This document shows positions 9,094 to 18,671 of a DNA stretch of 64,000 nt, one piece after another. The position numbers were made by a program, and so were the translations under genes. How positions within the stretch are numbered: the stretch's first letter is position 1; each line of letters starts with the position of its first letter. Below the pieces are notes generated by a model. It had not been told where the DNA came from and made no database searches. It worked only from the letters and a program-made list of their open reading frames with translations. This DNA is from Labrenzia sp. OB1 (GTDB taxonomy: Bacteria; Pseudomonadota; Alphaproteobacteria; Rhizobiales; Stappiaceae), in the NCBI RefSeq assembly GCF_001624695.1, contig NZ_JSEP01000001.1, positions 244,079-308,078 on the forward strand. Direction: 5' to 3'.

Positions 9094-10050
9094 ATGAAAC
9101 AGAAAAACACTGCCGAGACCTCCCGTCTCGATGACGCTGCCCGGGCGGGATGGCTGTATTACGTAGCCGGCAATACGCAGGATGAAATCGCCCGCAAACT
9201 CGGCGTGTCTCGGCAATCCGCACAGCGCCTGGTCTCCCTGGCGGTCAGTGAACGGCTGGTCAAGGTGCGGCTCGATCATCCAATTGCCCGGTGCATGGAA
9301 CTCAGCGCGCGAATGATCGACCGTTTCAAGCTGCAGAGCTGCGAGGTTGTTCCGAGCGATCCGGACGCACCGTCCTCCCCGGTCGGCATCGCCCAGGCGG
9401 CGGCCGCCGAAATGGAACGCCATTTCAGTTCCCAGCAACCCAAGATCATCGCCTTCGGAACCGGCCGGACCCTCAGAACGTCTGTCGACCAGATCCCTTC
9501 CATGGACTGTCCACAGCACCGCGTCGTCTCCCTGTTGGGCAACATGATGTCGGACGGCTCGGCTTCGGCCTACAACGTCATCATTCGCCTGGCCGACCGG
9601 ATCAATGCCCGGCACTATCCGATGCCTTTGCCTGTCTTCGCCAGATCCCGCGAAGAGCTGAACCTGCTGCACAATCAGGAAGCTGTTCACAGCATATTGG
9701 ATCTTATCCGCCAGGCAGACGCGACATTCGTGGGGATCGGCAACATGGGCCCGACGGCTCCGCTTGCACTTGACGGCTTCGTCGGCCTGGACGAGATGCG
9801 CGCCCTGGAACGGGCGGGAGCGATCGGCGAAATAACCAGTTGGGTCTATGACAGAAGAGGAAACCTGATCAACGGCCTCACCAACGACCTTGTGGCAAGT
9901 GCCCCTCTTGTCTCCAATGGAGAAAAACGGGTCTACGGCGTTGCCGCCGGCGAGTTCAAGGTACCGGCAATTCTGGGCGCTCTCGCGGGCGGGTTCGTCA
10001 ACTGCCTGATCACGAATGAGCTCACATCTGAGCAATTGCTCAAGTACTGA
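9094..10050 (+). CDS. SorC/DeoR-like sugar-responsive transcriptional regulator
   Basis: A 318-residue regulator of the SorC family. An N-terminal helix-turn-helix (residues about 25-50, TQDEIARKLGVSRQSAQRLV) precedes a sugar-binding domain of the phosphosugar-isomerase fold, with family signatures such as IIAFGTGRTLR and, later, FVGIGNMGPTAP. The ATG at 9094 was chosen because GGTGA lies nine bases before it; an in-frame ATG at 9034 would add 20 residues of unlikely sequence. It sits directly upstream of the sorbitol/mannitol transport and dehydrogenase operon, separated by a strong terminator, so it is most likely that operon's regulator responding to a polyol or its phosphate. The effector is not visible in the sequence. 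Confidence 0.87.
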   Translation: MKQKNTAETSRLDDAARAGWLYYVAGNTQDEIARKLGVSRQSAQRLVSLAVSERLVKVRLDHPIARCMELSARMIDRFKLQSCEVVPSDPDAPSSPVGIAQAAAAEMERHFSSQQPKIIAFGTGRTLRTSVDQIPSMDCPQHRVVSLLGNMMSDGSASAYNVIIRLADRINARHYPMPLPVFARSREELNLLHNQEAVHSILDLIRQADATFVGIGNMGPTAPLALDGFVGLDEMRALERAGAIGEITSWVYDRRGNLINGLTNDLVASAPLVSNGEKRVYGVAAGEFKVPAILGALAGGFVNCLITNELTSEQLLKY

Positions 10051-10083
10051 GCATTTTCTCATCTACTTTAAATTACTGAAATA

Positions 10084-10126
10084 AAAAGGCTTTTTGCGAT
10101 GCAGCAAAAAGCCTTTTGCTTTTTTC
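10084..10126 (+). terminator. Rho-independent terminator after the SorC regulator
   Basis: A 14-bp perfect stem, AAAAGGCTTTTTGC at 10084-10097 pairing with 10104-10117, with a 6-nt loop and a T-rich tail (GCTTTTTT). It isolates the regulator from the polyol operon. The A/T-rich outer stem would also allow function in the reverse direction. Confidence 0.93.
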
Positions 10127-10166
10127 CCGTCTCACTCCTTGACTCGCGTCAGTAATTGCTGTGATT

Positions 10167-10189
10167 ATTTGCTCGCAAGAATGGCAAAT
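10167..10189. promoter_or_regulatory. Candidate operator upstream of smoE
   Basis: An inverted repeat ATTTGC (10167-10172) and GCAAAT (10184-10189) overlaps a second short palindrome, TTGCTCGCAA (10169-10178), about 30-50 bp before the smoE start. The position fits an operator for the adjacent SorC-type regulator. Only the symmetry is seen; binding is inference. Confidence 0.4.
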
Positions 10190-10215
10190 GCCCAATCTCG
10201 CTTGGGAGGATAATC

Positions 10216-11517
10216 ATGGCATTTCATACCCGTGCGCTACTCGGCGCATGTGCGGTCGCGGCACTGTGTGTTCCGGCGACTGCAGAAACACTCACCATCG
10301 CAACCGTGAACAACGGCGACATGATCCGCATGCAGGGTCTGACGCAGGATTTCACCGACAAGACCGGCCACGATGTCGAGTGGGTCACGCTTGAAGAAAA
10401 CGTTCTTCGTCAGCGTGTTACGCAAGACATCGCCGCCAAGGGCGGCCAGTTCGACATCATGACCATCGGCATGTACGAAACGCCGATCTGGGGCAAGCAG
10501 GACTGGCTCGTCGCACTCGATGACCTGCCCGCAAGCTACGACACCGACGACATCCTGCCCGCCATGCGCGGCGGTCTGTCCCTCGACGGCAAGCTCTACG
10601 CGGCGCCATTCTACGGCGAAAGCTCCATGATCATGTATCGCACAGATCTGATGGAAAAGGCCGGGCTGGAAATGCCCGACGCGCCGACCTGGGAATTCGT
10701 TGCAGACGCGGCTCGCAAGATGACCGACAAGGACAACGAGATCTACGGCATCTGCCTTCGCGGCAAGGCCGGCTGGGGCGAAAACATGGCGTTCCTGACA
10801 GCAACAGGCAACGCTTTTGGGGCCCGCTGGTTCGACATGGACTGGAAGCCCCAGTTCGACAGCCCCCAGTGGAAGGAAACCCTTTCCTTCTATATCGATC
10901 TGCTGAACGAAGCGGGTCCTCCGGGCGCCTCGACCAACGGCTTCAACGAAAACCTGTCGCTGTTCCAGCAGGGCAAGTGCGGCATGTGGATCGATGCCAC
11001 CGTCGCGGCATCTTTCGTGACCAACCCTGCCGATTCCACAGTCGCCGACAAGGTCGGATTTGCTCTCGCACCGGACACCGGTCTGGGCAAACGCGGCAAC
11101 TGGCTCTGGGCATGGGCGCTCGCCATCCCGGCAGGCACCCAGAAGGAAGCCGCCGCCAAACAGTTCATCGAATGGGCGACTTCCAAGGAATATCTTGAGC
11201 TCGTCGCCTCCAAGGAAGGCTGGGCGAATGTTCCCCCGGGAACACGGACCTCTCTTTACGAAAACCCGGAATATGCCAAGGTTCCGTTCGCCAAGATGAC
11301 CCTGGACAGCATCAACTCGGCCGATCCGACCAATCCGACTGTTGACCCGGTTCCCTATATCGGTGTGCAGTTCGTCGCGATCCCCGAGTTTGCAGGCATC
11401 GCAACCCAGGTCGGTCAGGAATTCTCCGCCGCTCTGGCCGGTCAGCAAACGGTCGACGAAGCCCTGGCAAAGGCCCAGACCTTGACGGCCGAAGAAATGG
11501 AAGCCGCAGGCTACTAG
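10216..11517 (+). CDS. smoE: Sorbitol/mannitol ABC transporter substrate-binding protein
   Basis: A 433-residue periplasmic binding protein of the sugar type (family 1) with a Sec signal peptide (cleavage near TAE). Stretches such as TIGMYETPIWGKQDWLVALD and AAPFYGESSMIMYR are what I recall of SmoE, the sorbitol/mannitol receptor of Rhodobacter and relatives. A good GGAGG lies 7-8 nt before the ATG. It is first in an operon with two permeases, an ATPase, a sorbitol dehydrogenase and a mannitol dehydrogenase, which makes hexitol uptake the best reading. A strong hairpin behind it probably keeps its expression above that of the membrane genes. Confidence 0.9.
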   Translation: MAFHTRALLGACAVAALCVPATAETLTIATVNNGDMIRMQGLTQDFTDKTGHDVEWVTLEENVLRQRVTQDIAAKGGQFDIMTIGMYETPIWGKQDWLVALDDLPASYDTDDILPAMRGGLSLDGKLYAAPFYGESSMIMYRTDLMEKAGLEMPDAPTWEFVADAARKMTDKDNEIYGICLRGKAGWGENMAFLTATGNAFGARWFDMDWKPQFDSPQWKETLSFYIDLLNEAGPPGASTNGFNENLSLFQQGKCGMWIDATVAASFVTNPADSTVADKVGFALAPDTGLGKRGNWLWAWALAIPAGTQKEAAAKQFIEWATSKEYLELVASKEGWANVPPGTRTSLYENPEYAKVPFAKMTLDSINSADPTNPTVDPVPYIGVQFVAIPEFAGIATQVGQEFSAALAGQQTVDEALAKAQTLTAEEMEAAGY

Positions 11518-11535
11518 GGAACTCCTCCCTCACTC

Positions 11536-11570
11536 GGGAGGGCGGGCATCGCCCCGCCCTCCCTTTTCTT
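11536..11570 (+). terminator. Intra-operon attenuating hairpin between smoE and smoF
   Basis: An 11-bp GC-rich stem (11536-11546 with 11553-11563, loop CATCGC) followed by TTTTCTT. Because the downstream permease genes clearly belong to the same system, this is best read as a partial terminator or 3' stabiliser giving excess binding protein over membrane components, a common design in ABC operons. Confidence 0.75.
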
Positions 11571-11629
11571 CTCGGAAAGTTTTCACCCATCAGTGGCGGC
11601 AGGGCATGTCGTCAGATCAGGTGTGACCC

Positions 11630-12496
11630 ATGGCAACCCAGCATTCCCGCTCCGCCGCCCGCATCATGATGGCGCCTGCCGTTGTCCTGCTGCTCGGCTG
11701 GATGCTCATCCCGCTGACGATGACCCTCTACTTCTCCTTCAAGAAGTTCCTGCCGCTGCGCGGCGGCGACCTTGGATGGGTCGGGTTCGACAACTACGTC
11801 CGCTTCGTCTCCTCCAGCGCCTTCTGGCCCAGCGTTCAGACGACGCTCATCATTGTCGGCGGCGTGCTCGTGATCACCGTCATGCTCGGAGTGCTGCTCG
11901 CGATCCTGCTGGATCAGCCGCTTTGGGGACAGGGCATCGTCCGAATTCTCGTGATCGCGCCCTTCTTCGTCATGCCGACGGTCTCCGCTCTGGTCTGGAA
12001 GAACATGTTCATGGATCCCGTGAACGGTCTTTTCGCCCATCTCTGGAAGTTCTTTGGCGCACAGCCGGTGGAATGGCTGAGCGACGCCCCTCTCTTCTCG
12101 ATCATCCTGATCGTGTCCTGGCAGTGGTTGCCCTTCGCGACACTGATCCTTCTGACGGCGATCCAGTCTCTCGACAGTGAGCAACTGGAAGCTTCCGAGA
12201 TGGACGGCGCGCCACCTCTCGCCCGTTTCGGCTTCATCATTTTACCGCACCTCTCGCGTGCCATCACGATCGTGGTGCTGATCCAGACGATCTTTCTGCT
12301 GGCGGTCTTCGCCGAGATTTTCGTGACCACGCAGGGATCCTTCGGCACACGGACACTGACCTACCTGATTTTCCAGCGCGTTCTGGAAAGCCAGAATGTC
12401 GGACTGGGGTCTGCGGGTGGTGTGTACGCAATCATTCTTGCCAACATTGTCGCGATCTTCCTGATGCGCATTGTCGGCAAAAATCTGGACTCGTGA
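11630..12496 (+). CDS. smoF: Sorbitol/mannitol ABC transporter permease
   Basis: A 288-residue inner-membrane permease of the MalF type with about six membrane helices. The cytoplasmic EAA-like loop that docks the ATPase is visible (EQLEASEMDGAPPLARFGFI, about residues 184-203). It starts about 110 bp after smoE, behind an attenuating hairpin, with only a weak AGGTG ribosome site, consistent with lower expression. The second permease follows after 12 bp. Confidence 0.9.
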   Translation: MATQHSRSAARIMMAPAVVLLLGWMLIPLTMTLYFSFKKFLPLRGGDLGWVGFDNYVRFVSSSAFWPSVQTTLIIVGGVLVITVMLGVLLAILLDQPLWGQGIVRILVIAPFFVMPTVSALVWKNMFMDPVNGLFAHLWKFFGAQPVEWLSDAPLFSIILIVSWQWLPFATLILLTAIQSLDSEQLEASEMDGAPPLARFGFIILPHLSRAITIVVLIQTIFLLAVFAEIFVTTQGSFGTRTLTYLIFQRVLESQNVGLGSAGGVYAIILANIVAIFLMRIVGKNLDS

Positions 12497-12508
12497 GGAG
12501 AAGAGACG

Positions 12509-13339
12509 ATGGCCCGCGCAGTCACTAATCGCCGCAAGGCTCTCAACACGCTCGTCGCGTGGAGTGTCGGCCTGCTGATATTCTTTCCCATTCTCTGGAC
12601 GATCCTGACCAGTTTCAAGACCGAGGCACAGGCGATCAACGACCCGCCGCTGTTTCTCTTCTTTGACTGGACACTCGAGAACTACGCCGTCGTTCAGGAA
12701 CGATCGGACTATATGCGGTTTCTCTGGAACTCGGTGATCATTGCCGGCGGGTCCACCGTCATAGGCATCATTATCGCGGTGCCCGCGGCCTGGTCGATGG
12801 CCTTCGTGCCTTCCAAACGCACCAAGGACATCCTGCTCTGGATGCTGTCGACAAAAATGCTGCCGGCCGTCGGCGTTCTCTACCCTATCTATCTGCTCTT
12901 CATCGAGCTTGGGCTGCTCGACACCCGTATCGGCCTGACCATCGTTCTCATGCTGATCAATCTGCCGATCATCGTATGGATGCTGTACACGTATTTCAAG
13001 GAGATCCCCGGCGAAATTCTCGAGGCAGCGCGCATGGACGGCGCCGCCCTGAAAGAGGAGATCCTCTACATCCTCACGCCAATGGCCGTGCCCGGCATCG
13101 CATCCACCTTGCTGCTGAACATCATCCTGGCCTGGAACGAGGCATTCTGGACCTTGAACCTGACCGCGGCCAAAGCCGCTCCTCTGACAGCATTCATTGC
13201 CAGCTATTCCAGCCCGGAAGGTCTGTTCTACGCCAAGCTGAGCGCCGCCTCCACCATGGCGATCGCTCCCATTCTCATTCTCGGCTGGTTCAGCCAGAAA
13301 CAGCTTGTGCGCGGACTGACCTTCGGCGCGGTCAAATAG
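12509..13339 (+). CDS. smoG: Sorbitol/mannitol ABC transporter permease
   Basis: A 276-residue permease of the MalG type, partner of the preceding permease. It has a first membrane helix at about 13-35 and further helices through the C-terminus. The EAA loop reads [20 protein letters not shown] (about residues 167-186). A GAGGAG ribosome site precedes the ATG. It is separated by only 10 bp from the ATPase gene, so all three transporter parts are translated from one message. Confidence 0.9.
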   Translation: MARAVTNRRKALNTLVAWSVGLLIFFPILWTILTSFKTEAQAINDPPLFLFFDWTLENYAVVQERSDYMRFLWNSVIIAGGSTVIGIIIAVPAAWSMAFVPSKRTKDILLWMLSTKMLPAVGVLYPIYLLFIELGLLDTRIGLTIVLMLINLPIIVWMLYTYFKEIPGEILEAARMDGAALKEEILYILTPMAVPGIASTLLLNIILAWNEAFWTLNLTAAKAAPLTAFIASYSSPEGLFYAKLSAASTMAIAPILILGWFSQKQLVRGLTFGAVK

Positions 13340-13349
13340 GAGCCAGATC

Positions 13350-14354
13350 ATGGGTCAGATAACCCTCAACCAGATTACCAAGAGTTTCGGCGACGTTCAG
13401 GTCATCCCGCCCCTGGATCTGCGCATCGACGATGGCGAGTTTGTTGTCTTTGTCGGTCCGTCCGGCTGCGGCAAGTCCACTCTGCTGCGCCTGATCGCGG
13501 GTCTGGAGGATGTCACCAGCGGCGACATCACCATTGACGGCAGGAACGCCACGGAGGTTCCACCGGCCAAACGCGGCCTTGCCATGGTGTTTCAGTCCTA
13601 CGCGCTGTACCCGCACATGTCGGTACGCAAGAACATCGCCTTCCCGCTGCGCATGGCCGGTCTCGACAAGGAAGCCCAGAACGCCAAGGTGGATGCGGCG
13701 GCAAAGGTGCTGAACCTGACCGATTATCTCGACCGCCGTCCCGGCCAGCTTTCCGGCGGCCAGCGCCAGCGCGTCGCCATTGGCCGGGCGATCGTGCGTG
13801 AACCGGCCGCTTTCCTGTTCGACGAACCGCTGTCGAACCTCGACGCGGCCTTGCGCGTCAACATGCGCCTGGAAATCTCCGAACTGCATCAGACACTCAA
13901 GACCACCATGATCTACGTGACCCACGACCAGGTGGAGGCCATGACCATGGCCGACAAGATCGTCGTGCTGCAGGCCGGTCTGATCGAACAGGTCGGCTCG
14001 CCGCTCGACCTCTATCACACACCGCGCAACAAGTTCGTTGCCGGCTTCATCGGCTCACCAAAGATGAACTTTCTCACCGGTCAATACGCCGCCGGATATG
14101 ATGCCACAACCATCGGCGTCCGGCCGGAACACATTTCGGTCTCCTCCAGCGAGGGAACCTGGTCCGGCAGGGTCGGGGTCTCCGAGCATCTCGGTTCCGA
14201 CACATTTCTTTATGTCGATATCGACGGCGTTGACGAACCGATCACGGTCCGCTCGACCGGGGAAATCGGTGTGCGTCACGGAGATAACGTCTACCTCACA
14301 CCGGATGCCAGCAAGATCCACCGCTTCGACAAGCAGGATCTCAGGATTCCATGA
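13350..14354 (+). CDS. smoK: Sorbitol/mannitol ABC transporter ATP-binding protein
   Basis: A 334-residue MalK-type ATPase. It has Walker [11 protein letters not shown]-loop region [10 protein letters not shown], signature LSGGQRQR, Walker B and D-loop [11 protein letters not shown], and switch His in [10 protein letters not shown]. The C-terminal part (from about residue 235) is the OB-fold/TOBE region of sugar importers, shorter than in MalK. AGGAG lies before the start. Its stop overlaps the start of the sorbitol dehydrogenase gene by 4 nt (ATGA), showing translational coupling of uptake and first oxidation. Confidence 0.93.
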   Translation: MGQITLNQITKSFGDVQVIPPLDLRIDDGEFVVFVGPSGCGKSTLLRLIAGLEDVTSGDITIDGRNATEVPPAKRGLAMVFQSYALYPHMSVRKNIAFPLRMAGLDKEAQNAKVDAAAKVLNLTDYLDRRPGQLSGGQRQRVAIGRAIVREPAAFLFDEPLSNLDAALRVNMRLEISELHQTLKTTMIYVTHDQVEAMTMADKIVVLQAGLIEQVGSPLDLYHTPRNKFVAGFIGSPKMNFLTGQYAAGYDATTIGVRPEHISVSSSEGTWSGRVGVSEHLGSDTFLYVDIDGVDEPITVRSTGEIGVRHGDNVYLTPDASKIHRFDKQDLRIP

Positions 14355-15121
14355 GACTGAAAGGCAAATCCGCGCTGATCACCGGTGCGGCCAGAGGTAT
14401 CGGCAAGGCGTTTGCGCGGCGGTACGTCCAGGAAGGCGCGAGTGTGGCGATCGGCGACATCAACCTTGCCGGCGCTGAAGCTGCCGCGGCCGAGATCGGC
14501 CCGGGCGCCTGGGCCGTGGAACTGGATGTTACCAGCCGGTCCTCCATTGACGCGGCCATCGCGGCGGTCGAGGCGGAAACCGGCGGCATCGACATTCTGA
14601 TCAACAATGCCGCCCTCTTCGACCTCGCGCCGATCGTGGACATCACCACAGACAGCTATCAGCGTCTGTTCGACATCAATGTCGGCGGAACGCTGTTCAT
14701 GATGCAGGCGGCCGCGAAGTCCATGATCCGCCGTGGCGAAGGCGGCAAGATCATCAACATGGCCAGCCAGGCGGGCCGTCGCGGCGAGGCTCTGGTCGGA
14801 GTCTATTGCGCCACCAAGGCAGCCGTTATCAGCCTTACCCAGTCCGCCGGACTCGACCTGATCCGTCACGGCATAAACGTCAACGCCATCGCGCCGGGTG
14901 TCGTGGATGGCGATCACTGGGACGGCGTCGACGCACTTTTTGCCCGATACGAGGGTCTGAAGCCCGGAGAGAAGAAGGCCGAGGTTGGCGCGGCCGTGCC
15001 CTACGGCCGGATGGCGACCGCGGATGACCTGACCGGCATGGCCGTGTTCCTGGCGTCGGGTGAGGCCGATTACATTCTGGCGCAGACCTACAACGTCGAC
15101 GGCGGCAACTGGATGAGCTGA
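14351..15121 (+). CDS. smoS: Sorbitol dehydrogenase (SDR family)
   Basis: A 256-residue short-chain dehydrogenase, probably oxidising D-sorbitol to fructose with NAD+. It has the cofactor motif TGAARGIG, the structural NNA motif in LINNAAL and the catalytic YCATK (Y-x3-K) preceded by the active-site Ser of MASQAG. Its length is typical. The start overlaps the ATPase stop (ATGA). Together with the next gene it covers both hexitols brought in by the transporter. Naming follows the SmoS context; other polyols such as galactitol or iditol remain possible substrates. Confidence 0.88.
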   Translation: MRLKGKSALITGAARGIGKAFARRYVQEGASVAIGDINLAGAEAAAAEIGPGAWAVELDVTSRSSIDAAIAAVEAETGGIDILINNAALFDLAPIVDITTDSYQRLFDINVGGTLFMMQAAAKSMIRRGEGGKIINMASQAGRRGEALVGVYCATKAAVISLTQSAGLDLIRHGINVNAIAPGVVDGDHWDGVDALFARYEGLKPGEKKAEVGAAVPYGRMATADDLTGMAVFLASGEADYILAQTYNVDGGNWMS

Positions 15122-15124
15122 CCA

Positions 15125-16594
15125 ATGACCAAAAAACTCGATAAGACTGTGCTCAACTCACTCCCCGAGACCATCAGCAGACCCGCATATGACGGCGCGG
15201 CTTTGTCACCTGGTATCATGCATATCGGTGTCGGCAACTTTCACCGCGCCCATCAGGCTATCTATCTGGACAGGCTGTTCACGCTCGGAGAAAGTCACGA
15301 CTGGGCGATAGTCGGCGCAGGGCTGAAGCCCTATGACACGGCCATGCGGGAGCGACTTGAGACCCAGGACTGGCTCACCACCGTGGTCGAACTCGACCCG
15401 AAAGGGCTGAGCGCACGGATTTGCGGCTCGATGATCGATTTCATCGACGTCGATCCCGCGGCGCTGCTCCGGAGTCTGTTGGAACCCGGCATCCGCATCG
15501 TGTCGATGACCATCACCGAGGGCGGATATTACGTCGATCCCAATACGGGCGGCTTCGACGCCGGCCATCCGGAAATCCAGGCCGATCTGAAAGATCCCGA
15601 TCATCCCCGGACCGTGTTCGGGGTGCTGGTCGCCGCCCTTGTGAAACGCAAGGCCGCGGGCACGGCACCGTTCACCGTCATGTCCTGCGACAACCTTCCC
15701 GAGAACGGGCATATGGCAAAGCAGACAGTCGTCGGTTTTGCACGCGCCCTGTCGGGCGAAACGGCCGACTGGATCGCGGAAAACGTCGCGTTCCCCAACG
15801 GCATGGTCGATTGCATCACTCCGGCAACCGGGGACCGGGAACGCAATCTCGTGCGCGACACCTTCGGCATCGAGGATGCCGCGCCGGTCGTCTGCGAGCC
15901 GTTCCGGCAATGGGTGCTTGAAGACGATTTCCCCACGGGGCGCCCGGCGCTTGAGAAGGTCGGCGTCGAATTCGTCCGCGACGTTGCGCCTTACGAACTG
16001 ATGAAATTGCGCATCCTCAATGGCGGCCATGCGGCCATCGCCTACGCCAGTGCGCTTCTGGGCCATTACTTCGTACATGACGCCATGGCGGACCCGCTGA
16101 TCCGCGACTTCCTCAGGAAACTGGAAGAAGACGAAGTCCTGCCCACAGTGCCGGAAATCCCGGGCGTGAGCTTCGACAAATATCTGACGACGGTCATGGA
16201 GCGCTTCTCCAACCCGGCGGTGGGCGACACCATTCCCCGCCTCTGCCTGGACGGATCGAACCGCCAACCGAAATTCATCCTTCCGACCATCCAGGACCGG
16301 CTCGACAAAGGCCTGCCCATCGAGGGCCTCGCTCTCGAAACCGCTCTCTGGTGCCGCTATTGTCTGGGAACGGATGAAGCTGGAAACGCTATCCGGGTGG
16401 AAGACGACAATGCCGGCAAGCTGAAAACCTGGGCCGAGAGTGTCTACGGCAACTCGTCCGGAGACTACGAAATGCCGGACCTGCTCGGCAATCTGGCTTC
16501 CGAACCGGACTTCCTCCAGGCTTTCGGGAAGGCTGCACAGGGCATCGCGGCGCGCGGGGTCGCAAATGCACTGAGAGCATACATCGGGGGTTAG
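15125..16594 (+). CDS. mtlK: Mannitol 2-dehydrogenase (polyol-specific long-chain dehydrogenase)
   Basis: A 489-residue long-chain dehydrogenase that converts D-mannitol to fructose with NAD+. The N-terminal nucleotide-binding part has the family motif GVGNFHRAHQA. The C-terminal helical domain carries the catalytic Lys-Asn-His set in LMKLRILNGGHAAIAYA (about residues 293-309). Start is 3 bp after the smoS stop, with no strong ribosome site of its own, so translation is probably coupled. It is the last gene of the operon. No fructokinase or xylulokinase follows, so phosphorylation of the ketose must be encoded elsewhere. Confidence 0.92.
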   Translation: MTKKLDKTVLNSLPETISRPAYDGAALSPGIMHIGVGNFHRAHQAIYLDRLFTLGESHDWAIVGAGLKPYDTAMRERLETQDWLTTVVELDPKGLSARICGSMIDFIDVDPAALLRSLLEPGIRIVSMTITEGGYYVDPNTGGFDAGHPEIQADLKDPDHPRTVFGVLVAALVKRKAAGTAPFTVMSCDNLPENGHMAKQTVVGFARALSGETADWIAENVAFPNGMVDCITPATGDRERNLVRDTFGIEDAAPVVCEPFRQWVLEDDFPTGRPALEKVGVEFVRDVAPYELMKLRILNGGHAAIAYASALLGHYFVHDAMADPLIRDFLRKLEEDEVLPTVPEIPGVSFDKYLTTVMERFSNPAVGDTIPRLCLDGSNRQPKFILPTIQDRLDKGLPIEGLALETALWCRYCLGTDEAGNAIRVEDDNAGKLKTWAESVYGNSSGDYEMPDLLGNLASEPDFLQAFGKAAQGIAARGVANALRAYIGG

Positions 16595-16704
16595 CTGGGA
16601 CGCTGGCTTCCGGTCACCTGTGGTCGCGGCTGATCCGGCAGGACGTTTCCGGCCGCCATGGGCAACCGGTTCAGGCCTTCACCTCGGTGATGGCAGGCAT
16701 CCGG

Positions 16705-17535
16705 TTATCCGGCTGTGTCGGCTCCCGGCACAACGAGAGGGACGCCGGATTGTCCAAAGCGTGTGAGCGCCAGCGGAAAATCATAGGCATCCGACAGGAG
16801 ATCCGCCTGCATCACGTCATCCCGCCTCCCGAAGCTCAGGCGCTTGCCAGCTTTCATGACCAGAATACGGTCCGCGAAGGTTGCGGTCAGGTTGAGATCA
16901 TGCATCACCGCGACCACACCGCCTCCGGCGGCAGCGTATCCGGACGCAAGTTGCATGATCTGGTACTGGTGCTTGATGTCGAGGCTGGAGACCGGCTCGT
17001 CCAGAAACAGCCAGCGCGGACTGCCATCGTCAGCCACCGGTTCCCAGACCTGGCAGAGCACCCTGGCAAGCTGCACCCGTTGCTGCTCTCCGCCTGAAAG
17101 CTCCTGGTAGCCCCGTCCCTCGAACCCGTGTAGCCCGACTTTCGCCAGCGCATCCTTGATCCGCCGGGCGCGCGCGTCCCGTCCCTGCCGCCTGTCGATC
17201 ACGCCCAGACCGACAACTTCCGCAACGTTGAGCGGAAACGATATCTGGCTCGCTTGCGGCAGGACCCCGCGCATCTGTGCCATATATTCCGCTGAGAGCT
17301 TTCCGGTCTCCATCCCCGCGAGCCGGATCGAACCGGAATAGGCCAACTCACCGGTCATCGCTTTCAGCAGCGTTGTCTTGCCAGATCCGCTCGGCCCGAT
17401 GATCGCCACGAACTCGCCTGCCTGGGCGTTGAAGGAGACATCCTGAACGATCTGGACGCGGCCAATGGATATGCAAGCGCGCTCAACGCGGAGTTCGGAT
17501 GAGGACGGCTCCTCCGCGAGCTTGAACTGGTTCAA
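16705..17535 (-). CDS. hmuV: Heme ABC transporter ATP-binding protein HmuV
   Basis: A 276-residue ATPase of the FecE/BtuD type that powers heme import through HmuU. It has Walker A GPSGSGKTT, signature LSGGEQQR, Walker B WLFLDEPVSSLD and switch His in AVMHDLNL. It begins 12 bp after the hmuU stop and is the last gene of hmuSTUV. The tail converges on mtlK with about 110 bp between them and no obvious strong terminator. Confidence 0.93.
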   Translation of the reverse strand: MNQFKLAEEPSSSELRVERACISIGRVQIVQDVSFNAQAGEFVAIIGPSGSGKTTLLKAMTGELAYSGSIRLAGMETGKLSAEYMAQMRGVLPQASQISFPLNVAEVVGLGVIDRRQGRDARARRIKDALAKVGLHGFEGRGYQELSGGEQQRVQLARVLCQVWEPVADDGSPRWLFLDEPVSSLDIKHQYQIMQLASGYAAAGGGVVAVMHDLNLTATFADRILVMKAGKRLSFGRRDDVMQADLLSDAYDFPLALTRFGQSGVPLVVPGADTAG

Positions 17536-17547
17536 CTTGAGCTCCCT

Positions 17548-18663
17548 TCAAAGGCCGGTAAGGCCGCGTTTGCGCAGCAGGATCCAGAGAAAGAACGGCG
17601 CACCGGCAAAGGCTGTGATGATGCCGATCGGAAGCTCGGCGGGAGCGACGATGGTACGGGCGAGCGTATCGGCGGCGATCAGGAGAATTGCACCCAGAAG
17701 CGCCGATGCGGGCAGTAGATACTTGTGATCGGGTCCGATTGTCAGCCGCAGCAGATGCGGCACGACAATGCCGACGAAGCCGATCCCGCCACTGACGGCA
17801 ACCGAGGCTCCGGTCGCAGCCGCGACCAGAAGGATGCTGATGTTTTTCAGCCGCTGCACCCGGATGCCGATGTGGGCGGCAGCGGCCTCTCCAAGGGTCA
17901 GCCCGTTCAGCCCTCTAGCCAGGAACGGCACGCTGACAAGCATGACCCCGATGATGGGAGCGGCAGAGGCCACCTTTTCCCAATTGGATCCGGCAAGCGA
18001 ACCCAGCCCCCAGAACTGCAGATCCCTGAGTTGCTGATCATCGGCGGCATAGACCAGCAGACCGGTCAAGGCCCCTGTGAGAGCACCCAGCGCGATCCCT
18101 GCAAGCAGGAGCGTTGCAACAGACGTGATGCCGCCCCGCGTGCCGATACGATAAAGCAGCAATGTCGTGATCAGACCGCCGATGAAGGCTGCAAGCGGCA
18201 CGGCGTAGATACCGAGGACCGCCATCACCGGAGCCAGCGCCGTATTGCCCAGAACGATGAAGAGCGCCGCCCCGAGACCGGCTCCGGCAGAAACTCCGAC
18301 GATGCCGGGGTCGGCAAGCGGATTGCGGAACAGGCCCTGCATGACGGCACCCGCGACCGCAAGGGCGGCCCCGACCAATGCCCCGAGAACCACACGAGGC
18401 AGCCGGATTTCCGTGACGACTATCCAGTCGCGCACGGAAACCCCTTCCGGTGCGCCGGCGCTTGCCGCAAGAACACGCCCCGGCACATGTGGCAGAATAT
18501 CGAGCACGGGAATGGCGATCGGACCGATCGCCAGACTGACGAGCATCGTCAACACGGCGACAACAGCCAGAAGCACCAGTGCGGCGCGGGCAAGAGGTTC
18601 GCGGTTGCCGCCTGACGAGGCAAACCGCCGGGCGGCTCGTTCGGGGAGGACTATGCCGGTCAT
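17548..18663 (-). CDS. hmuU: Heme ABC transporter permease HmuU
   Basis: A 371-residue FecCD-family permease with about ten membrane helices. Family segments are clear: PRVVLGALVGAALAVAGAVM, LADPGIVGVSAGAGLGA and GIGFVGIVVPHLLRL. The N-terminal 45 residues form a cytoplasmic lead followed by the first helix. It is preceded by hmuT with 8 bp between them. The protein forms the channel that moves heme from HmuT into the cytoplasm. Confidence 0.94.
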   Translation of the reverse strand: MTGIVLPERAARRFASSGGNREPLARAALVLLAVVAVLTMLVSLAIGPIAIPVLDILPHVPGRVLAASAGAPEGVSVRDWIVVTEIRLPRVVLGALVGAALAVAGAVMQGLFRNPLADPGIVGVSAGAGLGAALFIVLGNTALAPVMAVLGIYAVPLAAFIGGLITTLLLYRIGTRGGITSVATLLLAGIALGALTGALTGLLVYAADDQQLRDLQFWGLGSLAGSNWEKVASAAPIIGVMLVSVPFLARGLNGLTLGEAAAAHIGIRVQRLKNISILLVAAATGASVAVSGGIGFVGIVVPHLLRLTIGPDHKYLLPASALLGAILLIAADTLARTIVAPAELPIGIITAFAGAPFFLWILLRKRGLTGL

Positions 18664-18671
18664 GCTATCGG